A stretch of DNA of 64,000 bases from Symbiodinium kawagutii (taxonomy: Eukaryota; Sar; Dinophyceae; Suessiales; Symbiodiniaceae): positions 325,687 to 389,686 of the forward strand of contig VSDK01028395.1 of NCBI GenBank assembly GCA_009767595.1. Direction: 5' to 3'. Made by a program: the position numbers and the translations under genes. The first letter of the stretch is position 1; each line of letters starts with the position of its first letter. The notes beneath the pieces were generated by a model. That model was not told the DNA's origin, searched no databases, and saw nothing but the letters and a program-made list of their open reading frames with translations. Of the stretch, positions 51,001 through 56,882 are shown piece after piece.

Positions 51001-53417
51001 TCTTGGTTTGTTTTATGGCTCAGAGTGGCTGTCGAAATTGGCCAATCCGATGGTTTTGGAGCTTTATTCAGGCAAAATCCAGGGCCAAGCACCAGATTAG
51101 GATTTCTGCTCATGTTGAAAATGCAAACTCTGTCCATCTGCACCATGGTCCCGCCATTGAACCGTAAGGGAATAGCCATTGAACCTTGCACTCACCATAG
51201 GTCCCCACTTACCTGGCGTGGCAACAGCACCGTGCGTCCTCGTGGAGCGACCTGGCGTCAGCCCGTCGAAGTGTGGCAGAAGACAAGGCTCGATGAGAGT
51301 GAACTATGCCGTTTATCTGCGATGTGTTGCGATTAATAATATGTATAGTTATATATCTGCATGTTATATAATATGTACTGTTTACTTCTGCATGCACACA
51401 CATGCATGCATGAAATATCATTCCTAGCAAAATGAAAATATAATGCAAATTTCGCAATATCCTCTAACATGATGCGTCGCAAAACTTCAATATTTTGTGA
51501 ACTTGCAGATACATCTGCGTATATCTGAATATGAAAATGTGTATGAACATCTATCCATCCATCTATGTATACAGTCTATACATCATCTGTACTTGTATAC
51601 ATGCAAAGAAACATACCTATATGTCACCGTTCTACATTCTAATGACAATGTGTGACCTCGTTTGATGTTTTGCTAGGTCCCTTCTCCAACTCAACTCTTG
51701 AAGGCACCAAAATGAGCTACTCTACACGAAAATCAATAGCAATCGGTTCATCATAATGTTGGTTTCTGATTAGTATCTACCTGTTGGTTTCATCTATTTT
51801 CATTACTTTAGGGGGGTTACACTAATCAGAAACCGACATTAGTTCAGAGGTTGCTACCAGCAAACATGTATACACTACAAATGTACTCACCCGCGCACGC
51901 CACACCTGTGTACACATCTATGCATATCCACGTATACATACAAGTCACAAGTATACCAGCTAAAAAGTGGTGTATAAATATCCAAGGCTCACGACATATG
52001 TGACCATTATCTAACCATTATATAATCATCTAGGTCTTGGCCATTCTTACAAAATTAACAGTCATCAAGTAGCGTGCTGATCATTTGCGACCAATTTGTC
52101 AGATTTTGGCTCATGCAGAACAGTCGGTCAGGAAACAAAGGAACAATATCAGTACTTCTTGATATGAACAAACTAGTTGTCGTCGTACTAATCATTTTAT
52201 TCTTGAAAGTAAATATTGTCAACAAGTCGTTCAATTTCAGCAGCTTCTCAATCAAAACAATTAATCAACAATTAGCCAACGATGATTTTGACCTTAATCT
52301 CAAGCAACCATTAATTGACAATCAATCAACCATGCTAATAAGCTTAATCTCAACCCCCCAACATATAATTAACATCTCAACCCACCATTATATAACTAAC
52401 ATCTCAACCCACCATTATATAACTAACATCCCAACCCCCCAACATATAATTAACATCTCAACCCACAATTATAGGACTAACCATTGGTTCATTCACCAAC
52501 AACGGTTGCTTCTTGATCTCCACCAGTTGCCTCAGCCCCGAGTCCGTTCCATCGGACGCTGCCGCCTTGGACGGATCCACTCGCGGCGCCTAGGCGCCAC
52601 TGTCCAGGACAGTCGCTGGGGCCGTGGCAGATCTAACTACACACTGCAGTATGAATAAATTAGCAGTATATGTATATTGTATATATATATGTATATATGT
52701 ATACTTACATAAACATATATTCATTGATGTATCTATATGTATCTATGTGTAATTATATGTAATTATATATGTAAGTATATGTAATTGTATGTGAAAATGT
52801 GTAATTATATATATGCTATTGTATGCACATATGTCATGCAAGTGAATGTATTGGCAATAATTAAAACGCATATATACTGACTGTCATCAAGATATATCAA
52901 GAGTGATATTATTCATATCTAATAGATTCTAGAATTCCGTTCTTTGGGTAGGCTTCGTTTCAACAAGGAAATAGAGAAAATGTGTGAAACGACTACTTGT
53001 CAACCTGAGGAGGCTGAACCCGAGTCCTCCTGTTGACCCTGGCCACCTGCTTTCGTAACCAGGGCACTTGAAACTGCTGGGGTTGATTCAAAGGTGCCTT
53101 GCCTCGAGAACTATCTGCCGGTCATCCCAAGGGAAAACCCAATGAGTTGATGGAAATGAGGGATCACCAGCTCGACACCACGTTGTTCACATCCGTTCGG
53201 CTTTCCCATCTCAGAGATGTTTGCCTTTGATTACTGTAGCGTATCAGTAGTTCAGCAATTGATTTCACTCGAATCCCGGTCGAATCCCAACCAGATCCTT
53301 CAGCACCAAACCCAAACATATCATCCAACTGCAACAATGAAACTGCCTCTCCCAGCGTGCCTTTTTGATGATTTCCACCTGCGGGGTTTTCTTCTTCTCC
53401 GCTGGTGCTGCCTTCAT
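20369..53417 (-). CDS. Charged, coiled-coil/disordered protein of unknown function, 37-exon model (gene B)
   Basis: Exons 5' to 3': 53417-53379, 53076-53005, 52589-52524, 51251-51213, 49508-49463, 49094-49022, 48909-48843, 48424-48347, 47661-47591, 47383-47306, 47129-47084, 46082-46011, 45176-45141, 44542-44483, 43796-43771, 43242-43173, 42435-42403, 42141-42065, 41336-41230, 39485-39454, 39187-39153, 37277-37229, 35950-35910, 34563-34463, 32682-32619, 31564-31504, 30818-30789, 30152-30073, 29920-29777, 28704-28670, 28224-28184, 27350-27279, 26138-26013, 25114-25074, 24595-24544, 21623-21545, 20508-20369. They total 2379 nt, 793 codons with the stop, all in phase. The middle is rich in Lys, Arg, Gln and Glu (helical, coiled-coil-like); codons from exon 30 to 33 form an acidic Glu/Pro block. 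No domain, signal peptide or membrane segment seen. Some donors had to be GC or GA, and with three donor types phase agreement is weaker evidence than usual. Individual exons are better supported than the whole chain, and the span may hold more than one gene. Confidence 0.55.
21230..21520. repeat. AT-rich ATCAT/GAATCATT low-complexity tract
   Basis: About 290 bp of irregular repeats of AATCATCATGAATCATT inside the gene B intron. Confidence 0.75.
21545..21623 (-). CDS. Gene B exon 36: Arg-rich segment
   Basis: Acceptor GAGCAG at 21624 (a second CAG 12 nt later is also in frame), donor GTAGAC. Reads VTVLRHHRRHVERRRAEAKR then PS; strongly basic helix. GC-rich island in AT-rich surroundings. Confidence 0.6.
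21624..24543 (-). other. Gene B intron region with unresolved exon candidates
   Basis: Between exons 35 and 36. A GC-rich island at 22560-22640 and an open stretch at 23340-23450 (APPAFAKLEVDLWRPVDW, CATCAG acceptor) look exon-like on the minus strand but do not fit the phase chain as read, so an exon pair may be missing. A family-2 element lies at 23783-23907. Confidence 0.35.
23783..23907. mobile_element. MITE-like element, family 2
   Basis: Left TGGTTGGTGGTTGAACCACC, right AATCAAACCACCAGCC, inverted. Shares CCCGTCATG and CAACCAACCAGCCATTTGTT with the copy at 37571. Confidence 0.65.
24544..24595 (-). CDS. Gene B exon 35: Ala-rich segment
   Basis: Acceptor CCTCAG at 24596 and donor GTAAGG; reads IEAAAAAANVKVEGTGL. 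Good splice sites at both ends and strong GC contrast. Confidence 0.6.
25074..25114 (-). CDS. Gene B exon 34
   Basis: Acceptor GTCAG at 25115, donor GTGTCC. Reads DPLFEARLCVPRA; an alternative frame reads SFVRGEALCAARE. The first is required by the phase of exon 35. Confidence 0.45.
26013..26138 (-). CDS. Gene B exon 33: Pro/Glu-rich acidic segment
   Basis: Acceptor GGTTCAG at 26139; reads NHGSNPEEMPPSMPLQEP, EEMAPPVTEEPPEEKDGS, AMLRPW. Donor GC (TGG then GCTTCA) is a guess; GA donors upstream are possible. Composition is clearly non-random and coding-like. Confidence 0.6.
27279..27350 (-). CDS. Gene B exon 32: acidic segment
   Basis: Acceptor GTGCAG at 27351, donor GTGGAG; reads ELEPEEDLDVGAGPEEAD then AVATSP. 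Could extend to a GA or GC donor 6-9 nt further, just before an in-frame TAG. Confidence 0.65.
27362..27590. repeat. Degenerate tandem repeat
   Basis: Several copies of a 55-90 bp unit containing AATAGATACTAATAGTG and ATAATCTGAAGGTTAG, directly upstream (minus strand) of exon 32. Confidence 0.75.
28184..28224 (-). CDS. Gene B exon 31: acidic micro-exon
   Basis: Acceptor TTGCAG at 28225, phase-1 entry; reads EEEEGDFVEDAEE, donor GC (GAG then GCTCGC) chosen by phase. Frame stays open beyond (ARREWTCKLGLA). Confidence 0.55.
28670..28704 (-). CDS. Gene B exon 30: acidic micro-exon
   Basis: Acceptor CTTCAG at 28705 (or CAG three bases on), donor GTGCAG; reads RPEEMEEAHFE. A different frame (PKKWRKRTLKVQKDTSK) is also open and basic; the acidic one fits the phases of both neighbours. 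Confidence 0.5.
29777..29920 (-). CDS. Gene B exon 29
   Basis: Reads LRVLLTEFDPADALQMWA, TDPQLILEMCQYKQLAAC, ending at a GTACTG donor; acceptor AG at 29922-29921 (or three bases earlier). One of the longest internal exons; looks like folded helical protein rather than low complexity. Family not recognised. Confidence 0.6.
30073..30152 (-). CDS. Gene B exon 28
   Basis: Acceptor TTTCAG at 30153; reads DEQNTLVGAPHHFAQGNK, TVNKLKQL, donor GT in CCAGTTTC. A neighbouring open stretch at 30340-30520 (LRHLETQILKDDERDGH) may be another exon not placed in the chain. Confidence 0.5.
30789..30818 (-). CDS. Gene B exon 27: 30-nt micro-exon
   Basis: Acceptor TTGGCAG at 30819, donor GTGGGC; reads RRCRQRQRCQ. 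Sits in a short GC-rich island. Small size makes it uncertain. Confidence 0.4.
31292..31400. mobile_element. MITE-like element, family 1 (diverged)
   Basis: Left CATGGTGGTTTCGTAAAATG, right TTCCAATTTGAAGAGACATA, imperfectly inverted, with CCATCCATTTTTGGG inside. Confidence 0.5.
31504..31564 (-). CDS. Gene B exon 26: basic segment
   Basis: Acceptor GGCTCAG at 31565; reads PVRKARLVKVRKARQERMTE, donor GC (GAG then GCTGAT). Lys/Arg-rich helix. Confidence 0.6.
32619..32682 (-). CDS. Gene B exon 25: Ser/Gly-rich segment
   Basis: Acceptor CGCCCAG at 32683; phase-1 entry gives ESGSYGSTGASRSVAGRSSV. Donor GT in TAGCGTTGTG. Another frame (EATAPPEPPVALLGEAA) is open too; phase favours the first. Confidence 0.5.
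32683..34462 (-). other. Intron of gene B (1.8 kb)
   Basis: AT-rich; includes an (AT)n run near 32882 and a TTGCTTATTGC-type tract at about 33700-34200. A 161-codon minus-strand open frame at 32873-33358 has no domain similarity and no GC contrast, so I treat it as chance. Confidence 0.45.
32736..32767. repeat. (ATGTG)n pentanucleotide repeat
   Basis: About six tandem copies of GTGAT/ATGTG in the intron upstream of exon 25. Confidence 0.85.
34463..34563 (-). CDS. Gene B exon 24: basic coiled-coil segment
   Basis: Acceptor CCACAG at 34564; reads CNWCHHRPQKAAEQPRMV, ELERQKRRKARSKQQ. Donor GA (CAGC then GATGAA), required by a following in-frame TGA and by phase. Strong Glu/Lys/Arg helix pattern. 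Confidence 0.6.
34590..34800. repeat. GGTTGATGGT/ATGGTTTA low-complexity tract
   Basis: Irregular repeats of ATGGTTGATGG and AATGGTTTTA in a gene B intron. Confidence 0.7.
35910..35950 (-). CDS. Gene B exon 23
   Basis: Acceptor GATTTAG at 35951, donor GTCGGT; reads HRAPVLFPDPRLD. The frame stays open beyond the donor (SVSDLKEAKGNHVELED), so a longer exon is possible. Confidence 0.5.
35982..36100 (-). mobile_element. MITE-like element, family 3 (reverse copy)
   Basis: Reverse-complement relative of the elements at 37070 and 39569: left ACTAGCCATACGGATCAATA, right GGGGTACAGGGTTTTGATCA. About 119 bp. Confidence 0.7.
36770..37045. repeat. ATCAAT/GAACATC low-complexity tract
   Basis: About 275 bp of irregular ATCAATGAACATC and ATTGATTGAAATCATC words in a gene B intron. 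Confidence 0.75.
37070..37170 (+). mobile_element. MITE-like element, family 3
   Basis: Left TGGCTATGGGTCAAAACCCC, right TTAATATTGACCCATAGCCA, near-perfect inverted ends over the outer 13 bp. Contains GTACCCCTGGTTCCC. About 100 bp. Lies about 58 bp beyond the donor of exon 22. Confidence 0.78.
37229..37277 (-). CDS. Gene B exon 22: Ala/Ser-rich segment
   Basis: Acceptor CCGCAG at 37278, donor GTGCGG; reads QRAEASSSSAAGNAAK. A second frame (PTGRGFEQLGGRKRRE) is equally open. The chosen frame fits exon 23 and a GA donor in exon 21. Confidence 0.5.
37571..37673. mobile_element. MITE-like element, family 2
   Basis: Left TCTGGTGGTTGGTCACCAGC, right TGTTTAAAACCACCAACC, inverted. Shares CCCGTCATG and CAACCAACCATCTGTTAGGG with the copy at 23783. 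Confidence 0.65.
38843..38965 (+). mobile_element. MITE-like element, family 3 (diverged)
   Basis: Left TGGCAGTGAGTCAAAACCCT with GTACCCCTAGTTCCCCC, then a degraded right end. Closely matches the left 40 bp of the copies at 37070 and 39569. Confidence 0.6.
39153..39187 (-). CDS. Gene B exon 21
   Basis: Acceptor CACAAG at 39188; reads NDHGLKEVEDA plus two bases. A GT donor (GTGAGC) lies at 39154; the GA donor two bases later is needed for phase with exon 22. A second exon candidate (VPGLRNGLFSGRAAA) lies at about 39075-39140. Confidence 0.42.
39454..39485 (-). CDS. Gene B exon 20: 32-nt micro-exon
   Basis: Acceptor TCCCAG at 39486, donor GTGTGG; reads REEDLRRLIK, continuing open as VWPDG. 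Phase 1 in matches exon 19. Confidence 0.58.
39569..39687 (+). mobile_element. MITE-like element, family 3
   Basis: Left TGGCTATGGGTCAAAACCCT, right TTAATATTGATCTGAAGCCA, inverted. Contains GTACCCCTGGTTCCCCC. About 119 bp. Confidence 0.75.
40870..41003. mobile_element. MITE-like element, family 4
   Basis: Left TGGTTACCTTTGGTATCTGG then TAAACTAACCTGGCAATGG; right CCATTGCCAGGTTACACTAC then AAAGGGTAACCA. The arms are inverted over about 38 bp. Confidence 0.75.
41008..41165. mobile_element. MITE-like element, family 2 with attached hairpin
   Basis: Left part GATTGGTGGTTTCAACCC to TTGGAGAAAATAAACAATG matches family 2. It runs into TCAATCCAACATGGATTGAC and a larger inverted pair, CAATGCTGGTTG at 41147 and CCAACCAGCATTG near 41180. 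Confidence 0.55.
41230..41336 (-). CDS. Gene B exon 19: coiled-coil-like segment
   Basis: Acceptor CCTTCAG at 41337, GT donor GTTGGT; reads FQRLSSEMLKRQKARERLEP, SMALAAGRALRQNMT. Clear heptad-like helix, high GC. One of the best-supported gene B exons. Confidence 0.7.
41608..41721. mobile_element. MITE-like element, family 4 (long near-perfect palindrome)
   Basis: Left TACCCTCTGGTAAACTAACA then TGGCAATGGAAAATCCACC; right ATTTCCATTGCCGTGTTAG then TTTACCAGAGGGTA. The arms are inverted over about 35 bp with few mismatches. The core CCCAGGAATTCCTGACAAA is shared with the copy at 40870. Confidence 0.85.
42065..42141 (-). CDS. Gene B exon 18
   Basis: Acceptor CCACAG at 42142, GT donor in GGGCGTGTCA; reads VAQHLDEELSSEASVELI, RAWRQGW. 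An earlier GT donor (after CAGG) is possible, but only the later one matches the phase of exon 19. Confidence 0.65.
42403..42435 (-). CDS. Gene B exon 17: short charged exon
   Basis: Acceptor TGTTGAG at 42436 (or GTTCGCAG 16 nt earlier in another phase), GT donor; reads EREGGASWLRL. Confidence 0.45.
43173..43242 (-). CDS. Gene B exon 16
   Basis: Acceptor TTCCAG at 43243, donor GTACAG; reads RNRMSNAREPERDRGQL, GLGALE. GC-rich island, both sites good. Confidence 0.62.
43771..43796 (-). CDS. Gene B exon 15: 26-nt micro-exon
   Basis: Acceptor GTGAAG at 43797; reads AEPAQPEK plus two bases; GA donor chosen by phase with exon 16. A 77-codon open frame spanning this site in another frame is the alternative. 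Weakest member of the chain. Confidence 0.35.
44483..44542 (-). CDS. Gene B exon 14: coiled-coil-like segment
   Basis: Acceptor GGGCAG at 44543, donor GTTTGC; reads PRLQRRKEELRQAERAAIVE. Strong helical charge pattern and GC contrast. Confidence 0.68.
44989..45037. repeat. (ATC)n microsatellite
   Basis: About 16 uninterrupted ATC/TCA triplets; the poly-histidine open frame across it is an artefact. Confidence 0.95.
45141..45176 (-). CDS. Gene B exon 13: Gln/Arg-rich micro-exon
   Basis: Acceptor CCGCAG at 45177; reads AQRRQQRLEQQN, GA donor by phase (frame stays open two codons more). A family-1 element begins 27 bp upstream of the exon. Confidence 0.5.
45203..45309. mobile_element. MITE-like element, family 1 (best copy)
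   Basis: Left TATGGTGGTTTCTCAAAATA, right CTATTTTGAGAAACCAACAT, inverted. Interior CCCCCAAAATGGTTGGTTTA and AATGGATGATTTAGGGGTAC. 107 bp, possibly flanked by TAT/ATA. Confidence 0.85.
46011..46082 (-). CDS. Gene B exon 12
   Basis: Acceptor ACCCAG at 46083; reads VEAHELKRLEARDFPMDF, PGRELC. GA donor (TGT then GAACAG) keeps phase; a GT donor at 45999 would add EQT and shift phase by two. Confidence 0.6.
46691..46782. mobile_element. MITE-like element, family 1
   Basis: Left GATGTTTCTCAAAATTGGGG, right CCCCCAATTGGTAGATGAGA, inverted. About 92 bp. Confidence 0.6.
46836..46941. mobile_element. MITE-like element, family 1
   Basis: Left AGTGTTTCTGAAAATAGGCC, right CCCAACGTTGGAGAAACCAC. The right half (CCATAACGGCTTGGGGG to GAGAAACC) is duplicated at 47012-47050. 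Confidence 0.65.
47084..47129 (-). CDS. Gene B exon 11: Arg/Glu-rich micro-exon
   Basis: Acceptor TGCCAG at 47130, donor GTGCCG; reads RARERKAREDALAEE. Ends 34 bp before the duplicated half of a family-1 element. Confidence 0.62.
47306..47383 (-). CDS. Gene B exon 10
   Basis: Acceptor CTTCAG at 47384; reads VVTWVRAAGIPRRDGTN, AAVPWHKL; GC donor (AA then GCTAGG), or an identical GC donor six bases earlier. Confidence 0.52.
47591..47661 (-). CDS. Gene B exon 9
   Basis: Acceptor GTTCAG at 47662, donor GTAACT; reads RLPFNALFVALGFQAARKGS, RLD. Both splice sites are good and the phase matches both neighbours. Confidence 0.65.
48347..48424 (-). CDS. Gene B exon 8: coiled-coil-like segment
   Basis: Acceptor TTCACAG at 48425; reads VSFPSAWRQEDEAAALRN, EAKAALRN, GC donor (AAC then GCTTGG). 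A family-1 element ends only 13 bp from the acceptor. Confidence 0.68.
48438..48545. mobile_element. MITE-like element, family 1, next to a splice acceptor
   Basis: Left TATGGTGGTTTCTCAAAAAT, right CCCTTCTTTTGAGAATCCAC, inverted. On the minus strand its end lies 13 bp before the acceptor of gene B exon 8. Confidence 0.8.
48524..48625. repeat. 51-bp tandem duplication
   Basis: The segment from CCCTTCTTTTGAGAATCCAC through GTTGAAAAAACTG occurs twice with a 51-bp period, duplicating the right end of the adjacent element together with its flank. Confidence 0.88.
48843..48909 (-). CDS. Gene B exon 7
   Basis: Acceptor TGGCAG at 48910, donor GTGAGC; reads SEIRCFRFLYVALVRMKK, IAVR. Strong splice sites. 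Confidence 0.65.
49022..49094 (-). CDS. Gene B exon 6
   Basis: Acceptor AAGCAG at 49095, phase-1 entry; reads IANQCIPHWINLKKLAGA, VVARP; GC donor (CA then GCTGGG). Frame remains open far beyond (LGRCVAFGPGATHH), so the 3' border is uncertain. Confidence 0.5.
49200..49420. repeat. TTATT/AATAAT low-complexity tract
   Basis: About 220 bp of TTATTATCA and CTAATAA words in a gene B intron, with several small hairpins. Confidence 0.65.
49463..49508 (-). CDS. Gene B exon 5: Gly/Ala-rich micro-exon
   Basis: Acceptor ACCCAG at 49509, donor GTGAGT (full consensus); reads AASGGTGGAAAVESL. Confidence 0.62.
49509..51212 (-). other. Intron of gene B (1.7 kb)
   Basis: AT-rich with TAGTGGTACAATAG and GTTGATAATGG words. 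A long minus-strand open stretch at 50761-51191 has no GC contrast and no clear splice borders. Confidence 0.45.
51213..51251 (-). CDS. Gene B exon 4: 39-nt micro-exon
   Basis: Acceptor CGCCAG at 51252, donor GTAAGT (full consensus); reads VAPRGRTVLLPRQ. Phase 0 at both ends. Confidence 0.65.
51757..51842. mobile_element. Single inverted-repeat element (86 bp)
   Basis: Left ATGTTGGTTTCTGATTAG, right CTAATCAGAAACCGACATT, inverted over about 17 bp around a loop. Only one copy noticed in the window. Confidence 0.6.
52351..52475. repeat. Tandem repeat, about 26-bp units
   Basis: Four to five copies of AACATCTCAACCCACCATTA TATAACT-type units, with a variant CCCCCCAACATATAATTAACA. Confidence 0.8.
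52524..52589 (-). CDS. Gene B exon 3
   Basis: Acceptor CGCCTAG at 52590, donor GTGGAG; reads APRVDPSKAAASDGTDSG, LRQL. Open beyond the donor (VEIKKQP). Confidence 0.62.
52670..52840. repeat. ATATGTATAT-rich tract
   Basis: Alternating TATA/TGTATATA words over about 170 bp between exons 2 and 3 of gene B. Confidence 0.75.
53005..53076 (-). CDS. Gene B exon 2: basic segment
   Basis: Acceptor CCCCAG at 53077, donor GTTGAC; reads QFQVPWLRKQVARVNRRT, RVQPPQ. Phase 0 at both ends, high GC. Confidence 0.68.
53379..53417 (-). CDS. Gene B exon 1 with start codon
   Basis: ATG at 53417; reads MKAAPAEKKKTPQ to a GT donor (CAG then GTGGAA). An in-frame TGA lies 12 nt upstream with no AG acceptor between, so a first exon is the natural reading. 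The frame stays open past the donor (VEIIKKARWERQ). Confidence 0.55.
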
Positions 53418-54607
53418 GGGTTCAACCCATCACCCCCAGACATTTGGCTACCAGTTTCCATCCCAAAACTCCTCAATCTTTGGGACGTTGAGCGACTTGA
53501 CCCACTGCGCATTCCTTTATAATACTACCGAATATGTGTGCTTAAATGTGTATGCATATAGGCCTATAGCGGCAATTTTGATTGACAGTAATCATGATCA
53601 TTACCATGCTGGTAAACCACCACGATGATTGCAGGAGCCGTTATCGTCATTAACCTGGCAACTACCTTTATTTGTTTAGCACAAATCGTATTTGTATATG
53701 GTGGCTTACTATGTATTAACTGCCATCATTGTCCTTGACAATAATCACAATGACTACTGTACCAACCTTGCTAACCTCCCGGCAACGTCCACTACCTACA
53801 GTCAGCATCAATGAATATGCGCATGTGACCACAAGCTGCAGCCACAGCAGCGCTGCCATCACTATCAGCAACTAGCCGGGGTAGAACTACGGATAGTAAT
53901 GGCGAAACGCAAAGGGTTCACACTACCATGTCAGCAACTAAAATGATCCGCAAGTCACTAGATAATGATAAATAGCCAGCAAAAACCCACCACCAAATAT
54001 CATTCGCCAACCGTCATCAACCACATCATGAATCATCGTCAGTCAACATGCGATAACAATGATAACAATCATCGTTAATCATCAACCCGCATCATTAACC
54101 ACCATGAACCAACATCATTCTGCACCATCATTTACCATCATCAAGAATCATCATCAACCATTGTCAAACACCATCACCAATCATCGTCGAGCAGAATCAC
54201 TCACCACCACCAACCGCCGTCATGAAGCATCATCAACTACCATCACCAATCGCCATCACCTAAAATCACTGACTATCACCAACCATCATCAACCGCCATC
54301 AACCACCATCATCAAGCATCATTAACCAACATGTAACACCATCATCAACCACCATCTCCAAGCATTATCAACCATATGCAACTATGAACCACATTCATGA
54401 GCCATCATCACCCGCAAAATAAATGACCATAATATCACATGAACCACCATCATGAACCATCAATCCACCGCAATCATTCACCATAATTCTGCATAAACCA
54501 ATATCAACCATAATCATGAAACCAATCACTAATGACGCATGATGTATCATCAACCATTGAATAATAACCATAAATTCTAACCATGATATATAAACCTTTA
54601 TCAACCG
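53418..54607. repeat. CATCA/ACCATCA low-complexity spacer between gene D and gene B
   Basis: From about 54000 to 54570 the sequence is almost entirely CATCAACCACCATCATCAA-type words. The plus-strand Thr/His/Asn-rich frame there is an artefact of the repeat. No gene seen. Confidence 0.7.
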
Positions 54608-54664
54608 TCATTCACCATGAACCAAGGCCACCACCAGCCACCACCATCCTGGAAGCAGCCCCAC

Positions 54665-54777
54665 CTCCACCCTCCGCTCCGGCGTTCCGCCGCCGCTGGA
54701 GACCAGCCGCACCGAGCCCCGTGACACCGTGACCACGGCGGCGCCGTTGGGGGGAGCTTCATCACGGGCCACCAGGC
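54665..54777 (-). CDS. Gene D exon, possibly the last
   Basis: Acceptor ACCAAG at 54778; reads LVARDEAPPNGAAVVTVS, RGSVRLVSSGGGTPERRVE to a GTGGGG donor. Alternatively it runs on to an in-frame stop at 54608, making it the terminal exon. The plus strand is open as well, with a CAG acceptor (54641) and a GTGAGT donor (54781), so strand is not certain; minus agrees with all neighbours. Confidence 0.5.
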
Positions 54778-54799
54778 CTTGGTGAGTCATAGGAGTTGG

Positions 54800-55130
54800 T
54801 GAAGAGAACTTGATTTTATTTACTATTAGTTTATTAATTAATTTTGACTAATTAGTTGATGAATGGTGATTAATGGTGAAATAATTTCGTTAAATAGAAT
54901 CATCATTCATTCGTCATTATTAGTTGATTAATTTGATTAATCAATGTTGATTAATGGTGATTAATGGTTGATGAGTTGATGATGAATTAATGGTGATTAA
55001 TGAATGATAGTGAAACCATTAATGGTGAATCTAATGGTAAATTAATTTCATCAAATAGAATCATCGTTCATTCATCATTATTACAGTAGTTGATTAAATT
55101 TGATTAAGATAGATTTGATAAGAATAACAG
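54800..55130. repeat. TTAATGGTGA/ATTAATTT low-complexity tract
   Basis: About 330 bp of irregular GATTAATGGTGATTAATG words with a partly repeated AATAGAATCATCATTCATTC segment. Non-coding. Confidence 0.75.
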
Positions 55131-56748
55131 AAAACATATTCATATCTATTTTATAAAAATTGGAATCATTGAAAATTGGGTGAAGAGAACTTGATTTTAT
55201 GAAATAGGCATGAGAGAAGCATAGAATTGGTGATTAGATCATATTATTTGAATAATCATCAAATACGTTTCAATGATTCAAAATTGAGTATCTTATTCGG
55301 CATTAAACAATATTGAACGTTTAGTATCTAACTGATAGTAATTATTGGTCGATAAGTTGGTTCCTCTATGGTCACAAAAAATGCTTAGGTACTTCTGAAC
55401 AGTATCAACCATCCCGTTGGCTGAGCATGACGAAACTGGGTTGTTGTTGATGGCTTGACGACAATGAAAATGATCAGGATTGCCTAGTGAAGTCACAGGT
55501 AGGGATAGAGACATGGCTGTCGAATGTGGTTGATGGCTTGGCATCATTTGAGAAAACCTGGTTGATGGTTGTTGAGCATATGTTGCTGCCTACACATACG
55601 CTAGTGAGCAATGATAAGGATAGCCTGCCACGGTATCTAGTTACCCACACCACATGGTGAATCACCAGCAGCTGGACCGAACGTGCACGAGTTGTCTCGC
55701 TGGATCCCTCCATTTTGGGATGATGCGATCCAAAAAATCTCATCTAACAAGCATATCTACATATCATATATGTGCACTGAAGTATATATGTATTGTATGT
55801 AACAAGCACCCGTGCATTGTATATGAACGTATGCGCATTTGAATCTGCTCAATCTATGGTATTTCAGAGCTAGATTTATGATATTTCAGACTTGCTAGGT
55901 CTATTTTCCTCATTTCAATACTAAAATAAATTGACGTCGGCAAATCAACGAACATCTTGGGACGTTTGTGGACAGGGAGGCATCTCTTCCACAGATCCTA
56001 CCAGAAATGTTGTGCATTTGATGATGTATCATTGATCATCATTAAGTCTGTGTGCATGTCAGTATATGCGTACATGTGCTACTCCTCACTGCCACAATCA
56101 CCGCCAACACCCTAACAATTATCATTATCATTATCATCGGTGCTTCCCGGGCACAAGGTAGGCTGCTTCTGTTTGGGCCGTGCCAATTTACTAATCCCGC
56201 TATTTGTGGGCACACATCATATTACAAACAACCTACGGGGTAGCTTAACTTGTCAGCTTTCTTGTCATTATCCGCACTTCGGCAAATGATGCTTCCCTGT
56301 GGCTTTGATACAATTCTACTTAGCTGATGATTGGTTGTTGTTGGTAGATATTCAGCTGGTTATGGAGCATGTCGCTAGACGGCGGTAGATGGTGGTAGAT
56401 GGTGGTACTGAACAAACCAGAATTTTTGGTCATTGTTGGCTATCATTTTTCCCTACCATGATTAGACAATATCAATTGATGACCTCAACTATTCCCAACC
56501 ATCACTGCCCACAATGATGCACCAATGGTTAAGAATGGCTTCGTGAAACCTAACAATGATCAACGACAGTTGATTCTGGCTTGATGATAATGAATTGTGG
56601 TTGATAGTGGTGCAACAATCCCACGGTCAAACCAAGGGTTAGCTGCACGTTTAGACCAAAATGATCAATGCTTACTTCATAGTTAATGATCAATGTTGAC
56701 CCTCAATGGTAGTAATGGTTGATCATCCATCTTAACCTGCTTAACCTG
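55131..56748. other. No supportable gene; AT-rich
   Basis: Probably an intron of gene D. Scattered open frames on both strands without domain similarity or GC contrast. Confidence 0.4.
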
Positions 56749-56858
56749 GAGTTTCATACCCTGAGTTCAACACCCTGAGTTTCATACGCTGAGTTCAACA
56801 CCCTGAGTTCAACACCCTGAGTTTCACACCCTGAGTGCAACACCCTCAGTTGAAGCCT
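56749..56858. repeat. Minisatellite, about 15-17 bp units
   Basis: Six to seven copies of CCTGAGTTCAACAC / CCTGAGTTTCATAC, just 3' (minus strand) of a gene D exon. Confidence 0.88.
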
Positions 56859-56882
56859 GACATCACTAATAACCTCAACGAC

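Noticed and set aside
52074..52658. 194-codon plus-strand open frame
   Set aside because: Made largely of the 26-bp tandem repeat and the antisense of gene B exon 3; no domain similarity.
54059..54325. Thr/His/Asn-rich plus-strand frame
   Set aside because: Produced by CATCA/ACCA low-complexity sequence.
56749..56858. CRISPR-like regular repeats
   Set aside because: Contiguous minisatellite without unique spacers; the other tandem arrays (16258, 52351, 60270, 63324) are also not CRISPR.
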